Shown: positions 33,591 to 44,954 of the stretch, piece by piece | Layout of the letters: each line of letters starts with the position of its first letter | How positions within the stretch are numbered: position 1 is the stretch's first letter | NCBI GenBank assembly: GCA_029990175.1 | Contig: JARKIP010000005.1 | Span: 50,581,001-50,645,000 of the forward strand | Source of the DNA: Petunia secreta | Taxonomy: Eukaryota; Streptophyta; Magnoliopsida; Solanales; Solanaceae | Direction: 5' to 3' | Length of the DNA: 64,000 nt | Program-made: the position numbers and the translations under genes | Notes under the pieces: generated by a model | What the model saw: the letters and a program-made list of their open reading frames with translations, nothing else | Database searches by the model: none | What the model was told of the DNA's origin: nothing

Positions 33591-34588
33591 GTACCTACAA
33601 GCAATCAAAAACAAGAAAAGAGATTAGAGTATAAGCCCTCACGCACTACCTCACTTTTGAATGTCTCTCGGGTACACTCAAATTGGGGTAGGTTCACTCG
33701 TGCTTGATTCAAAAGGCTTCATCGGAGTTGATCAACCTCCTCAACAACCAAACAATTCCACAAGTTCCAAGTACTCTTCGGGAAGAGTGGAGTTAATAGG
33801 ACTCTATGGATGTTCGGCTTTATAAGTGAGCACTTGAAGCAAAATTATACTACGAGGCTTCTTTGAGTTCTACTCTCCTCTAAGCATGAGTATCCTAATC
33901 TCTCAATGAACTGGTACTAATTAAGTAGAAGTGTTGCTTTAAAAGTACTAGCCGGAAGCAATGGAAACATAAGAAACACGAAAACCTACGAAATAAAACT
34001 ACCTAGACCCGACACAGGGCTGGGCGGTCCGCCCAGGGTGTCAGGAGCTCCGCCTGGGAAGTTAGCCAATGAGCTTCTTAGGCGGTCCGCCGAGAGGTCA
34101 GGCGCTCCGCCTAGGCCTAAGTTCAGCTTCGCCCAAAACCCGTTTTTTGATCTTTTGCACCCAATTTTTTCAATGTTTTCAAGTTGTTTCTAAATTCAAA
34201 TGATACCCAAAGGTGTTTTCAACTACTACAGACAAACCACAATGATTTATAACAACAAACAACTAATAACAAACTTGATTCAAGATTTTCAGCAAAATTT
34301 TCCAAGGGTTTCAAGTATTTTTGGATTTCAAAATTTCGATTTTCAAATCGAAACACCAAATGACGTAATGAGGGTATCAAAACAATGGGTTGGCATCATA
34401 TAACAATCCCCAATAACTTTCATTGATTGAGTGTTCATAACCAAGAATAGCAATTTTTTGTGATTTTCTAGTTTTTGAATTTTTTTCTTCTTTTTCAATA
34501 AAATAAGAACAAGAACATAACAAACAACAAGAACAATGATAAAAGCATGATGAACAAGGAATGAGGGTTTGTGAGAACAACACCTGAG
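33591..34588 (-). repeat. gag leader of element A
   Basis: About 1 kb of untranslated leader between primer site and gag. It holds four quasi-palindromes of the GGCGGTCCGCC / GGCGCTCCGCC type at 34020-34115. No ORF of note. Confidence 0.7.
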
Positions 34589-34604
34589 CCTTGCTCTGAT
34601 ACCA
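34589..34604 (-). other. Primer binding site of element A (initiator-Met tRNA)
   Basis: The minus strand reads TGGTATCAGAGCAAGG, two bases inside the 5' LTR end. Confidence 0.9.
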
Positions 34605-34606
34605 AC

Positions 34607-35280
34607 TGATATGGGAAAAACTACGGAAGCGATAAACAAGATAAAAATGAGACAAGACTCACAGAATGATGTTTCGTTACAGCCCAAATGAAGGTCAAGA
34701 ATCACCTACGCTATGCAACTATCCTTAAGAATCATGAGGTCCTTGCAAATAGAATAATCGGAGAGGATTGAGGTTCAACTTGGAATCTTCCAATTGAATT
34801 CAAGCCAAAAATTACAAAGTTCAATAGAGAGTATTTCTCTTGTGTTTTTGTGTTCAAAGTAGTGTAATGGCAATAAATGATGAAGGGGTGTATTTATAGC
34901 ACCCCTTTACAAGATGTGAATTCTCTAAAAAGTCCTCAAACTAGGTTAAAACACAATAGAACAGTTAGTGCTAAAATAGGAAGTTCACACAAAAAGTTGG
35001 AAAATTCAGCAAAGTAGACGCTTGGCCTAGTCCTGGGCGCTCCGCCTGGTGAAGGTACTGACCAATGGCTGAGGTGCTCCACCAGATTGGTCAGGCACTC
35101 CACCTAGGCTGTCTAGGTGCTCCGCCTAGCTGCCTCACTGATCAAGGAGCTAGGCGCTCCGCCTCGATCTGGACGCTCGTATCATCAAGGCCATTCCAAA
35201 CCAAGCATAAGTGCGCATCTTAGATCTCTTTCGCTTGACTTCGAGTGAAGGGTTTTGTAGTTGTGGTTTGCCCCGCATCA
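34607..35280 (-). repeat. 5' LTR of element A
   Basis: 674 bases; minus strand TGATGCGGGGCAAACC to ..CCCATATCA. TATA box at 34891-34898. GC quasi-palindromes at 35033-35170. Confidence 0.9.
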
Positions 35281-35451
35281 AAGATAAAGCATGTACTAGT
35301 GCTAATCCTAGTAAAAATTCTAATAAGAGTCTAATTTCACAAAATAAATTTGATAATTTAGTAAATTACACTGGAAAATTTCAAATTAAGGATAATATTA
35401 AATTAGATAATAACAAGGAGGGTTCAAATGGCCTCCTGCCACGTGGAGGAT
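35281..35451 (+). pseudogene. L1 ORF1, second part
   Basis: After the AAGAT duplication the linker region of ORF1 resumes (KACTSANPSKNSNKSLISQN, NLVNYTGKFQIKDNIKLDNN) with low-complexity Asn/Lys/Ser composition. It is cut at 35451 by the Ogre-type LTR. The frame continues without a stop across the segment. Confidence 0.7.
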
Positions 35452-36021
35452 TGTTGACACCTAATTTTGTCCCTCCTGTTTCGATAACCTTATTTTCAGA
35501 AAAAATGCACTGATAGCCACACGAGTATCATACACTCACTCATATTCAAAGTCACTACTTCACACATGCACATTAATTAGGCCATTTTTCAAAATACTGG
35601 CACAGACCACGGCTATTTACAAAATTTGCGTCAAATTACAATTTTTTGTAATTACTCATATCTTAGAAAATTTCACAAATTACTTTAAAGATTCAAAATA
35701 GTAGTCTCCATTAGCCCTTTGGCCTTCAAAATTAATTTTTTAATTTTTTCTATAATTTTATAAGAATTTTCGTACGATTTTCTACATATTTTATGGGCAT
35801 TTATACACAATTATACTCATTTTATACTATTTTATACAATATATACATATATACATGTATACACACACATCAGCCTCATTTAACACCTCATCACCTACGT
35901 GGAAAAATCTTGGCCGTCTACACAACTGATCCAACGGCCAGGATAATTATTACCATTTTTAATTATCCAAACACACTCCAAACCCTAAAATCCCCTTCAT
36001 TTCCACTCCTCACCCTCAATC

Positions 36022-36087
<66 letters not shown>

Positions 36088-39032
36088 GAAACCTAAGTCG
36101 TCACTGTTAACGACATTTTTTGGTCAATTTAGCCGGAGAAATTCAGAGAAAATGGTACCATCGTACTCCCCTTTTCGTCCGCTACAAAATCTATACCCTT
36201 TTGTTGATGTTTGAACGAGGAAAAAATTGACCTCTCGTCGACGGGGGTTCTTACTGCTAGAAAATGCCTCCGACCTTGCCTAAAATTGTTTTAAAGCGAT
36301 GCTACTACCTGAAAAGGGCGAAGAATCCCTCATGCGAACTTGATTGAGACGGGTCGATTTGACCCGACTCCGTTTGAAAATTGGTAACCCTAAAACCTTA
36401 TTTGTTTTTCCTACTTGCTTTTTGAGTCTAAACGATGTTACTGTTGTCTAAGCTTTTTAGCATGTTAACATGATTGATTAACTGATTAATTAGAAAAAGT
36501 TCATAAATTGGCGATTTTGAACCGCTTCACTGTCTTCACAACGAATGTCTATCTACGCGCCTGAATCTCATCTAGGTATGACATTCTTGATTTATACTAG
36601 TCGACTAATTAAAGAGGAAAATCGTTTCATTATGTGTTTTCACTGAACTAAAATGAAGAGATTGTATTAGTCTTGCTTATGTGTTCTGAGCATACCTACA
36701 TTCCTTACAACTATTGTTGCAACCTATATCCATCATGGACAATGTATTTTGACCATTGTCTGTTAAAGATGCATGATTACTTAGCTAAAATTGGATTGAT
36801 TTGATTTAGAGGATTTTACTAAGGCCTAATTTGAATTATTGATTAGACTGGATTCTGTTAGTTGACAATATCCAATTGAAGTCTGATTATAATCTTGTTA
36901 AGGTGATTGATTAATTTTTGGAATTCCAATGGGGTTTGTACTACTAGTTATGAGCCTAGATGATATTAGAATTAAAAGAGAGGGAATATAATTGACTATG
37001 ATTCTGTTTTCCTTAATCTTTGGGACTGATTAACCTATATACGGAAAGGATACTTGACTGATTTTCTTAACTTTGGGAAGACAATATTCCATTGCCTTTT
37101 ATACTTTTACCCGTTTAATTCAAACCCTGCACCTACACCTATAAAGACCTGCATTATCAGGCATTGAGAGACAGAAAAAGAAAAAAACTGACAGAACATC
37201 ACACATGACTGAACCTCTCTTAATCTCAATTGTCTGAAGAAAAGACTTTGTCTTCTCTATTTTTCTTCCTGCACTACTTCTTGAGAGACTGCCTGAATTT
37301 GTCTTACTTGCTAGCTACTGCATTTAACAAGGTAAGATGATTCTGAACTTGTCCTGACATGTAGCATGCCTATTATATATGATTTGATAGATATTTGGTG
37401 TGTATGTGATCTGTTTGGGAGGTTCTGCCTTCCCCTGCTTCCTTTCTTTGAAAACCCGTTGCCTATGTTATTATGCTTGTCACGGTGATTGTTCAGGCCT
37501 ACCTTTTGGGCCCTGCTAACCCCTATAAATGCAGCTTTGTTTGGATGGCCATTGAAATGTCATACCAGCCTTGTTTTAGTTACAGATTTGAGACTATGAG
37601 AGGTATAGTGACTGCACTATGCAGTGCCTGCTTAGGTGCAATTGTTGAAGTCCTGACTATGCCTAAACTCATTAAAAACAGTCCACTCTTTTTTTTTTTG
37701 CACACCCTTCCCTTTAGAAATTGTCTCTGTTATGTATATTCATTAGGATTCCTGTTTGTATTTGCTTAAGACAGGGCACACAGCTACTAGGCTATGTAAA
37801 TGGCTACCCAGGGGCCTTTTCTTATTCCCTACTCTTTCTATGGCTGCATCATATCATGGCATGAAGAATGTTAAACAGAAATAAATTTGCAAGTGTTTCA
37901 TATTGGTAAACCTGAGTCAGAACTGGGTAGTTTTGACATTCGAACATAACTCTTAATTGACTGAAATTTAAAGTAGGACAGCCTTTACACTTAAACTATT
38001 CTATGGAGAACGATTTCTTTGAACATGGGCTATTTGTGAAAAGCATGTTAAAATATGGACTATTTCCGTAAAACTTAAACTGCCCCCTCTTTTGCATAAA
38101 TGATGCAGGCCCAAAAATAATTTCAAATATGGCATCTATATGTGTTAATATGATTTTCAACTTACTTCAATCTCTTATACACTAATCTAATCGTGTATAG
38201 GCGAGTATAAACTATTTGGGTCGTTTATACACTCTACTATATGTAATTTTTCTAAAGAATACTATCACTTACTCATGTATTTGCATGCCTATATCTATAT
38301 TTATATGTGATAACCCTTTATTTGCATTTATGTGCTTCTAAGAAACTCATTTTCGAAAACAGCCCACTCACCCATGTATATATTTCCAAAACTGACCCCT
38401 ACATCAAATAGCCATTAAGGTTAGGGCTCGATAAGTAATGACGAGTCACACCTACCCTAAATGGCTAACATTTTATTTCAAAATAAACCCCCATTTGTTT
38501 TTTAACAAAATCTGAAATTATTTGTGAAAACTGCCTATCTATGCAAAATTAACTTAAATGTTGAAATTGCGCAAATAGACTACCTTTTAACACCCCTTTG
38601 CAGATTTAACCATGCTTCCAATTAGTCTTTTTTATATTATAGACCATGAACGCGATTAGGCGCGGAATATAGGTCGTATGTGTAAGGTGTGAAGCCCAAT
38701 TGTGTACATGCTACCTAGACTTGTCTAATTAGACTTAGTATATAAATTGATTGTGAATTTGACCATTTAAGTTAGTAATACGTATGATAACGCTTTTTGT
38801 TGGACTTGGGGAAGTGCCTAACACCTTCTTCCCCGAGTCACTTGGACTTCTTACCCATTGAATCTCTGAAACTAGACCGGTTTAATAAGGACTTGACCTT
38901 AGACGCTTAGGTGACCTACTACGCCTTAGAAACTTATATTAGGTGGCGACTACAACTCTTAACTCAAATGAGTTACCCAGTCAAATTCGAAACCTAACTC
39001 GCTCCAAGTTGATTTTAAAATCGGGTATGACA
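35452..39032 (+). mobile_element. Ogre/Tat-type solo LTR, 3.58 kb
   Basis: It begins TGTTGACACCTAATTTTG and ends ATCGGGTATGACA, flanked by a perfect AGGAT duplication (35447-35451 and 39033-39037). There is no internal sequence, so it is a solo LTR left by recombination between two LTRs. Size and terminal sequence fit Ogre-type elements of Solanaceae. It carries a CT microsatellite at 36027-36084. The small ORFs inside (such as 37473-37769) have no domain I know. Confidence 0.88.
36027..36084 (+). repeat. (CT)n microsatellite
   Basis: About 29 CT units within the solo LTR. Confidence 0.97.
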
Positions 39033-39985
39033 AGGATTACAAATTTCACAATCAAAAAAATACTCTATCATTGCCTGAATCCACAAACCCCACTGCCACA
39101 TCGCATGCCATGCATTGCAATAGCCAATCCCATGACAACACTTTCAAATCGTCTCTTTTTTCAACCAATGTGGTATTGAGTAATCATTATTCCTGCATGC
39201 TCCACCCCAACCAATACAAACACATGCAATTACTACCCCTCCCTCCCCCCCCCCCCTCCTTTTATGTCGCCCCATCAAAACGCCATGGATATAGACATTA
39301 CTTCTGCCATTACTCCTCCTTCACAATTATTACAAAAAGCAACTAGCTATTACGATTCTTTACAAAAGCATGCCGAGGTTAATGCTCATGCAAAACAAGC
39401 GAAGAGTAAGACTTTTGAACACTACTCAAAGATTAATCTAGATTTTTGAACACTACTCAAAGATTAATCTTCCGAGTACCTCGTCTGACAAGGCTGAACC
39501 AATCCACCCTTGATCTTTACAATGCCACCACCAAACAATGCCCTACCAGAATCATGGATGGAGCACACTTTGATGGGACAAGCCTTCATATTTTGCTTTA
39601 TGGTGAACAATCAACAAATAATTGTGGCTATCTAAAATCCAAAATACATAGCTCGTGCACTGACAGAGGCAATGAGGAGAACAACTCAAAATTTCATGAA
39701 TTTTCACATGAATCACAACATCCTAAACCCATTGGCTCAACCGAACATGCAAGATTTGCACACTCAGCACCTTCGAAACTTGCCCTTTTACCACCTAATA
39801 GACCTCAACCCTCAAATTCTAATTTTTTACCAATGGCTACCCCCTTGAATATGGACCAGGGCCCACTGAATATGCAATAAGCTCCACCACCAATGAATGT
39901 CCTCCTCCAATGAATTCACCCCACGAGGAAATAAATTTGAACCAGGATCCCATGGAGGAAATGCCACCCCATCATGCACCACCTC
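39033..39985 (+). pseudogene. L1 ORF1 C-terminal part and inter-ORF region
   Basis: LINE sequence resumes after the AGGAT repeat. Open pieces at 39264-39449 (YYDSLQKHAEVNAHAKQAKS) and 39446-39880 are Pro/Ser/Asn-rich, as usual for the tail of plant L1 ORF1. A 30-base tandem duplication ('gaacactactcaaagattaa' twice) lies at 39413-39470. A C-run is at 39246-39257. Stops are frequent. Confidence 0.6.
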
Positions 39986-39989
39986 AACA

Positions 39990-40722
39990 ATCCTACTTCC
40001 TTTATTTCTGGTGGAATAGTAATTGTTTGGAATAACTCTTTTGTGACGGTGGAGGACATTTACATCACTGACCAAGAAATTCAAGTCATGGTGAAAGAAA
40101 TTCACATTCCTACTTCCTTTATTTTTAGTGCAATATATGCTAGTAATAATTATGAAAATATATTGATTCTTTGGGATGGTATTTTTAATATTAATTCTAT
40201 GTATAATATGCCTTGGATCGTAGCGGAGGATTTTAATGAAGTCCTTACGTCTAGTAATAAATGGGGAGGTCGTCCTTTAGATCAAAATCGTAGCAATACC
40301 TTTAGAAACGGCCTTACAAATTGTAATTTGCAAGACCTTGGCTTCAAATGTAGTAAGTGCACTTGGAAGAACAATTAATATAGAGGTAATCTCATCCTTG
40401 AAAGATTGGATAGGTGTTTTGTTAATGAAGACTGGATTAAAATCTTTCCTGATGCCCCTGTCTCTCAATTGTCTCGTACACACACTGATCACTCTCCTCT
40501 TTTAATTCAATTAATTAGATCTAGACTTAGTAATTCTGAGAAGCCTTTTAGATTCGAAAAAATGTGGTGTAGTCATCCTGGTCTTATTGCTATTGTTAAA
40601 AATTCATGGTCAGACGTTACTTGTTTTTATGATGGATCGATGAATTTTCAAGCCAACATCACAAAATGGAACTCGGAATTCTTTGGCAACATTTTTTTAA
40701 AAAAAGAGGAACATCCTTGCTA
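39990..40722 (+). pseudogene. L1 ORF2 endonuclease domain, N-terminally deleted
   Basis: An apurinic-type endonuclease domain is readable from GGIVIVWNN onward: FIFSAIYASNNYEN, then MPWIVAEDFNEVL (usual form GDFNE, so the Gly is replaced), then LDRCFVNEDWI and the catalytic THTDHSPLLI. The normal start of the domain (with its WNxRG motif) is missing; ORF1-like sequence joins directly to the middle of the domain. One stop occurs at 40377 and a frameshift near 40700. It would nick target DNA if intact. Confidence 0.8.
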
Positions 40723-42781
40723 GGCTTCAGGGTATCCAATCATCCCCTAGATACCACGATAGCTTATTTCTTCCGGAGCTGGAGAAAACTCTTCAAACTG
40801 AATTTAACAACATCCTGAAAAATGAAGAGGATTTTTGGAAAATGAAAGCTAGGATAAACTGGCTAACGGATGGAGATGCCAACACTAATTTTTTTCATAT
40901 TTCTTCTCTCAATAGACGTAGAGCAAATTGTATTGCTTTCATTAAAAACAATGAGGGGAACACAATCTTTGATCGGTCTGAAATTGAAGCTCGTATTACT
41001 CAATATTTTAGCAACTTGTATACCACTGATCATCAGCTATCCTATTACATTCATGGTGTCTCTAATGATTCTTCTCTATCTGCTTTGGTTATTACTAAGA
41101 TTGGTAGGAGACTAGAGGTTCAGAAAATTTTAAATGCCCTTAAATCTTTTAAACCTTTTAAGTCCCCTGGTCCTGATGGCTTTTTTTTTTTCATTAAGTA
41201 TTGGGATATTATTGGCTCTATTTTTGTTGCCCAATGTTTTAAGCATGTTGTATTCCTGAAAATCTTTACCAGACCTATATGTTCCTTATCCCAAAATTCG
41301 ATAATGCTAAACAAAATTTCCATTTCCTCATTGGTAATGTACCTCTTTCGTATGAATTTCCACGATCCCGCTAAAGGGCGGATCCACATCCCCAGCACGA
41401 ATGAACAAAGGTTTATAAGGCGTGGCTACTACGGTGATCATGTGGATGCCTACATACCAATAGGTAAGGACCTATACTACTACGATGTGAACTCAAACTT
41501 TAGACCTATTGGCTTATGTAATACTATATATAAGACTATTATAAAAATTCTAGCTAATCATATCAAGCCTTATCTTAATTTTATAATTAGCCCTCGCCAA
41601 AGTAGCTTCCTTAAAGGTAGGAGAACTTGCGATAGTGCTATTATCATTCAAGAGATCATTAAAGCCTTCAATAGAAAAAGAGGTAAAACTGCTCATATGA
41701 TTCTTAAAATTGATCTCAAAAATGCCTTTGATAGGCTTGAATGGTCTTTTGTTCTTAAAGCCCTAAAATACTTCAAATTACCAAACAACATGATAACTCT
41801 GATCATGTCTTGCATTTCTACTTCTTCAATTGCTATCCTCATAAATTGTTAAAAAAACTTTTCATTTCTACCATCGAGAGGCATTAGGAAAGGTGATCCT
41901 TTATCAGCCTATATCTTCATTCTATGTTTGGAAATGCTTTCCAGATCAATCAATAGTGAAGTAGTAGCTGCCAATTGGGACTCCATTAAAATTTGTAAAA
42001 AAGGACCAAATTTTTCTCACCTATTTTTTGCAGATGACATCACCCTCTTATGTAAAGCAAATTGTAAGAATTGTGAGACCATCCATCACACTTTGTCCTC
42101 CTTTTGTAAACAATCTAGGCAAAAAATAAATCATCAAAAGTCCAATGTGATATTCTCCAAAAATTGTGATCCTACAGTGAAAGATATTTTATCTCATTCT
42201 CTAAATTTAAAACAAAGCTCATCCTTCGGTAAATACCTTGGCTTCCCTATTTTTGACAAAGCACCCAAGGCAAAAGATTACCATTGCATTATTGACAATA
42301 TGAGAAAGAAAATGGCCTGGTGGAAAACTAAACACCTAAATATTGCCGGTCGTACTACATTAGCCAAAGCAATCCTAAATACAATTCCAAATTATGTGAT
42401 GCAATATCACAAACTTCCAAAGAAACTGTGTAATAATATTGATCAGATCCAAAGAAACTTCATATGGGGTTCAACTCAAGATAAGAAAAAACTTCATTTC
42501 CTAAATTGGAATACTTTGACTTTACCCAGATGTCAAGGAGGTCTAGGAGTCATTAAAGTTGAATCCAAAATTCTAGCTCTCCTTGCTAACTTAGCATGGA
42601 GATTAAACACTAACCTCTCTACTCTTTTGGCTAAAACTTTATTATCAAAATATACCTACAAGAATCCTGAAACAGGCTATACTCACAATAAAAACTCCTA
42701 TAAGGGAACATGGAAAAACATTCTCTTGAGCTATGTTTTTTGTCAAAAAGGTTCTTGTTGGAAAATTGGTGATGGTAGAAT
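40723..42781 (+). pseudogene. L1 ORF2 reverse transcriptase
   Basis: The frame contains the pre-RT region (KARINWLTDGDANTNFFH), the SPGPDG block near 41165 with a T-run frameshift after it, NFRPIGLCNTIYK at about 41497, FLKGRRTCDSAIIIQEI, and LKIDLKNAFDRLEW. A stop at 41850 precedes the catalytic FADD motif (HLFFADDITLLCKA near 42030), followed by FGKYLGFPIF, RTTLAKAILNTIPNYVMQY and FIWGSTQ. A foreign segment of about 180 bases (41316-41495) splits the domain. The sequence stops at the element B LTR at 42782; the rest of ORF2 is off-window. Confidence 0.87.
41316..41495 (+). pseudogene. Fragment of a protein-primed family-B DNA polymerase inserted in the L1 RT
   Basis: About 60 codons without a stop, foreign to the RT, read FRMNFHDPAKGRIHIPSTNE, then RFIRRGYYGDHVDAYIPIG, then KDLYYYDVNS. 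In protein-primed family-B polymerases of plant mitochondrial linear plasmids a 'YYGGH-VDxYxP' stretch leads into the motif A line 'YYYDVNSLYP'. Here the second Gly of the pair is Asp, and the match stops just before LYP, where L1 sequence (NFRPIG) resumes. The short match CAAA occurs at both joints (41312-41315 and 41494-41497). Likely origin is mitochondrial-plasmid-derived DNA captured during repair. Family assignment is from memory of motifs. Confidence 0.72.
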
Positions 42782-43466
42782 TGATAAGGGGAAAACTATG
42801 GAAGCAATAAATAAAGATAAAAACGAGACGCAACAAGAACGACTTACGAGGTAGCACCAAGGAACGTTGTCTTGATACACCCTCGCTCGAGTCGAGTAAA
42901 ACCTACGCTATGCAACTATCCTCAAGAGACATCTGGTTCTCGAAAATAGAATGATCAAGAAGGATTGGAGGTCAACTTGGCTTCTTCCAATTGATTTCAA
43001 GCCAAAACAATACATGTGTGTTTGAGAGCAAATCTCTTTAGTGTTTGTGTTCAAGGTAGATTGAATGGCATAAATAAACTATGGGGTGTATTTATAGCAC
43101 CCCTTTACAATGCTATGTAATATCTAAAGAGCCCTTGCCGTAATTAAAACACCATAGAAATCTTGGGGCTAAAATAGGAAGTTCAACAAAAATAAGTAAA
43201 AGCTTCAGCGATTTGGGTGCCCTGCCTGGTGGAGCCATGACCTGGGCGCTCCGCCTGGTGAGTACACTGACTAGTGTGCTAGGTGCTCCGACAACTTCCT
43301 GTGGTCGTCCATTCCTTCTTCAAACGAGCTCAAGTACATGATCTTCCAATGGTCTTTGGAGCTCGTATCATCAACGCCTTTCCGAATTAAGTATAAGTGA
43401 GCATCATGAAGTGCTTTAGCTTGCCTTCTAGTAAAGGGTCTTGTAGTGGTGGTTTGCCCCGCATCA
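42782..43466 (-). repeat. 3' LTR of element B
   Basis: 685 bases; minus strand TGATGCGGGGCAAACC to ..CCCTTATCA. TATA box at 43089-43096 and a few quasi-palindromes at 43205-43290. The polypurine tract lies at 43467-43479. Confidence 0.9.
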
Positions 43467-44954
43467 TCCTCCCTTTCTTGAGAAGATTTCGTCCTTGAAA
43501 TTAAGGCATCATCCTCCACGGCATCGTCACCTATATCAAAATGAGCAAAGTCACTAACACTGAAAGTATTTGAAACATTGTACTCACCGGGTAAATCGAT
43601 CACATAGGCATTGTTGTTGATCTTGAAAAGTACTTGGAATTTCCATCTCCTTGGGGTGCCAACTTCCCTTTCCTAAGGTTTGGAAACCTATCTTTGCGGA
43701 AGTGCACCCACACCCAATCCCCTTTCTTGAGTTCCAACTTCTTCCTCCCCTTGTTCTTCTTGAAGGCAACCTTTGCATAGCTTTCTCCAATCTCTTCCTT
43801 TCTTTGGCATGGATTTCGAGCATTGACTTAGCTCGATTTTCACCTTCAAAACTAACAACCATTTCTTTGGGCAAAGGAGTTAGATCAAGTGGAATCAAAG
43901 TATTAAAACCATAAACGCACTCAAATGGAGCCAAACCAATCATGCTATGCAATGTATGGATATATGCAAAATCTATAAGAGGCAAATTTTCAACCCCAAG
44001 TCCCGGCCTTACCTCGGGTCATGGCTCTAAGTAGAGCACCCAAAGTTCAGTTCACCACCTCAGTTTGACCATCCGTTTGAGGGTGGTGGGACGTAGAAAA
44101 CAACAACTTGGTGCCAAGAGCACCCCAAAGACATCTCCAAAAATGACTAAGGAACTTAGAGTCCCTATCACTCACAATTGTTTGAGGCACACCATACAAT
44201 TTTAACACATTATCAATAAACAAAGAAGCTACATGTTGTGCATCATGACTCTTTTTATAAGGAATAAAGTGAGCCATTTTGGAGAACCTATCCACGACAA
44301 CATAAATGCTATCATGTCCTCCCTTAGACCGTGGTAACCGCATAATAAAATCCATAGAAATATCCATCCACGGGCTAGTAGGAATAGAAAGGGAGTATAC
44401 AAACCATGGGGATTAGATTTGGACTTAGCATATTTACAATCCAAGCAAGTATTGCAAAGTCTCTCAACGTGCAATCCCATCTTTGGCCAATGGAATTGCT
44501 CCATGAGAATGGCCAAGGTTTTGTTTCTCCCAAAGTGACTCATCAAGCCCCCATAATGTGCTTCACGAACAAGCAAATCCCTCCATGAGGACTCGGGCAC
44601 ACATACTCTACCATTTTTAAATATATATAGTCATCGACCCATTGGTATTTCTCCACCCTCTTCCCACTCACTAGAGCATCATGAATGCTCTTGAGCTTTG
44701 GGTCATGTTCATACATCGATTTTATACTTTCAAAACCCATAAGCCTAGAAGCAAGAGTGGTAGCAAGGGCGAACTTCCTAGAAAGTGCATCGGCTACAAC
44801 ATTGTCCTTTCCCTTCTTGTAATGAATTACATAGGGAAAAGACTCAATGAACTCTACCCATTTGGCATATCTCGGGTTCATTTTCTCTTGGCCTCTAAGA
44901 TACTTGAGTGACACATGGTCACTCTTGATCACAAATTTCCTAGGCCATAGATAA
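43271..44954 (-). pseudogene. Integrase and RNase H end of element B
   Basis: From 44954 downward: the RNase H end (LWPRKFVIKSDHVSLKYLRG), tether, zinc-binding part (HIMGA and LVREAHYGGLMSHFGRNKTL, the first ligand shift showing a frame change), and core at 44367-44047 with DISMDFIMRLPRSKGGHDSI, TIVSDRDSKFLSHFWR and HPQTDGQTEVVN, so D, D and E are present. The C-terminal domain at 43985-43584 is followed, after a frame change, by YNVSNTFSVSDFAHFDIGDD and then a tail that reads 196 bases into the LTR (SSQEREDDAGQTTTTRPFTR). Stops and frameshifts make it non-functional. Confidence 0.85.

Larger units (their letters stand above)
27952..35280 (-). mobile_element. CRM-like gypsy element A
   Basis: The element is bounded by LTRs at 34607-35280 (5') and 27952-28730 (3') and flanked by a perfect 5-base duplication, AAGAT (27947-27951 and 35281-35285). 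It has a Met-tRNA primer site and the polypurine tract AAGAAAGGGAGGA (complement of 28731-28743) abutting the LTR start TGATG. Coding regions gag to integrase are all recognisable but broken. The LTRs differ in length because the 5' copy has lost about 85 bases near 35175. Confidence 0.92.
26889..42781 (+). mobile_element. L1-type LINE, interrupted by three insertions
   Basis: A single L1 LINE can be followed across its interruptions. ORF1 runs 26889-27951, 35281-35451 and from 39033; ORF2 (endonuclease, RT) runs to 42781, where element B has inserted; the 3' end must lie beyond the window. Insertions are element A (27952-35280), the Ogre solo LTR (35452-39032) and element B (42782 onward). 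Orientation is plus throughout, and the reading order is collinear with plant L1 elements. Confidence 0.82.

Noticed and set aside
36027..36084. Regular CT array considered as a functional or CRISPR-like repeat
   Set aside because: It is a simple dinucleotide microsatellite in an LTR with no spacers.
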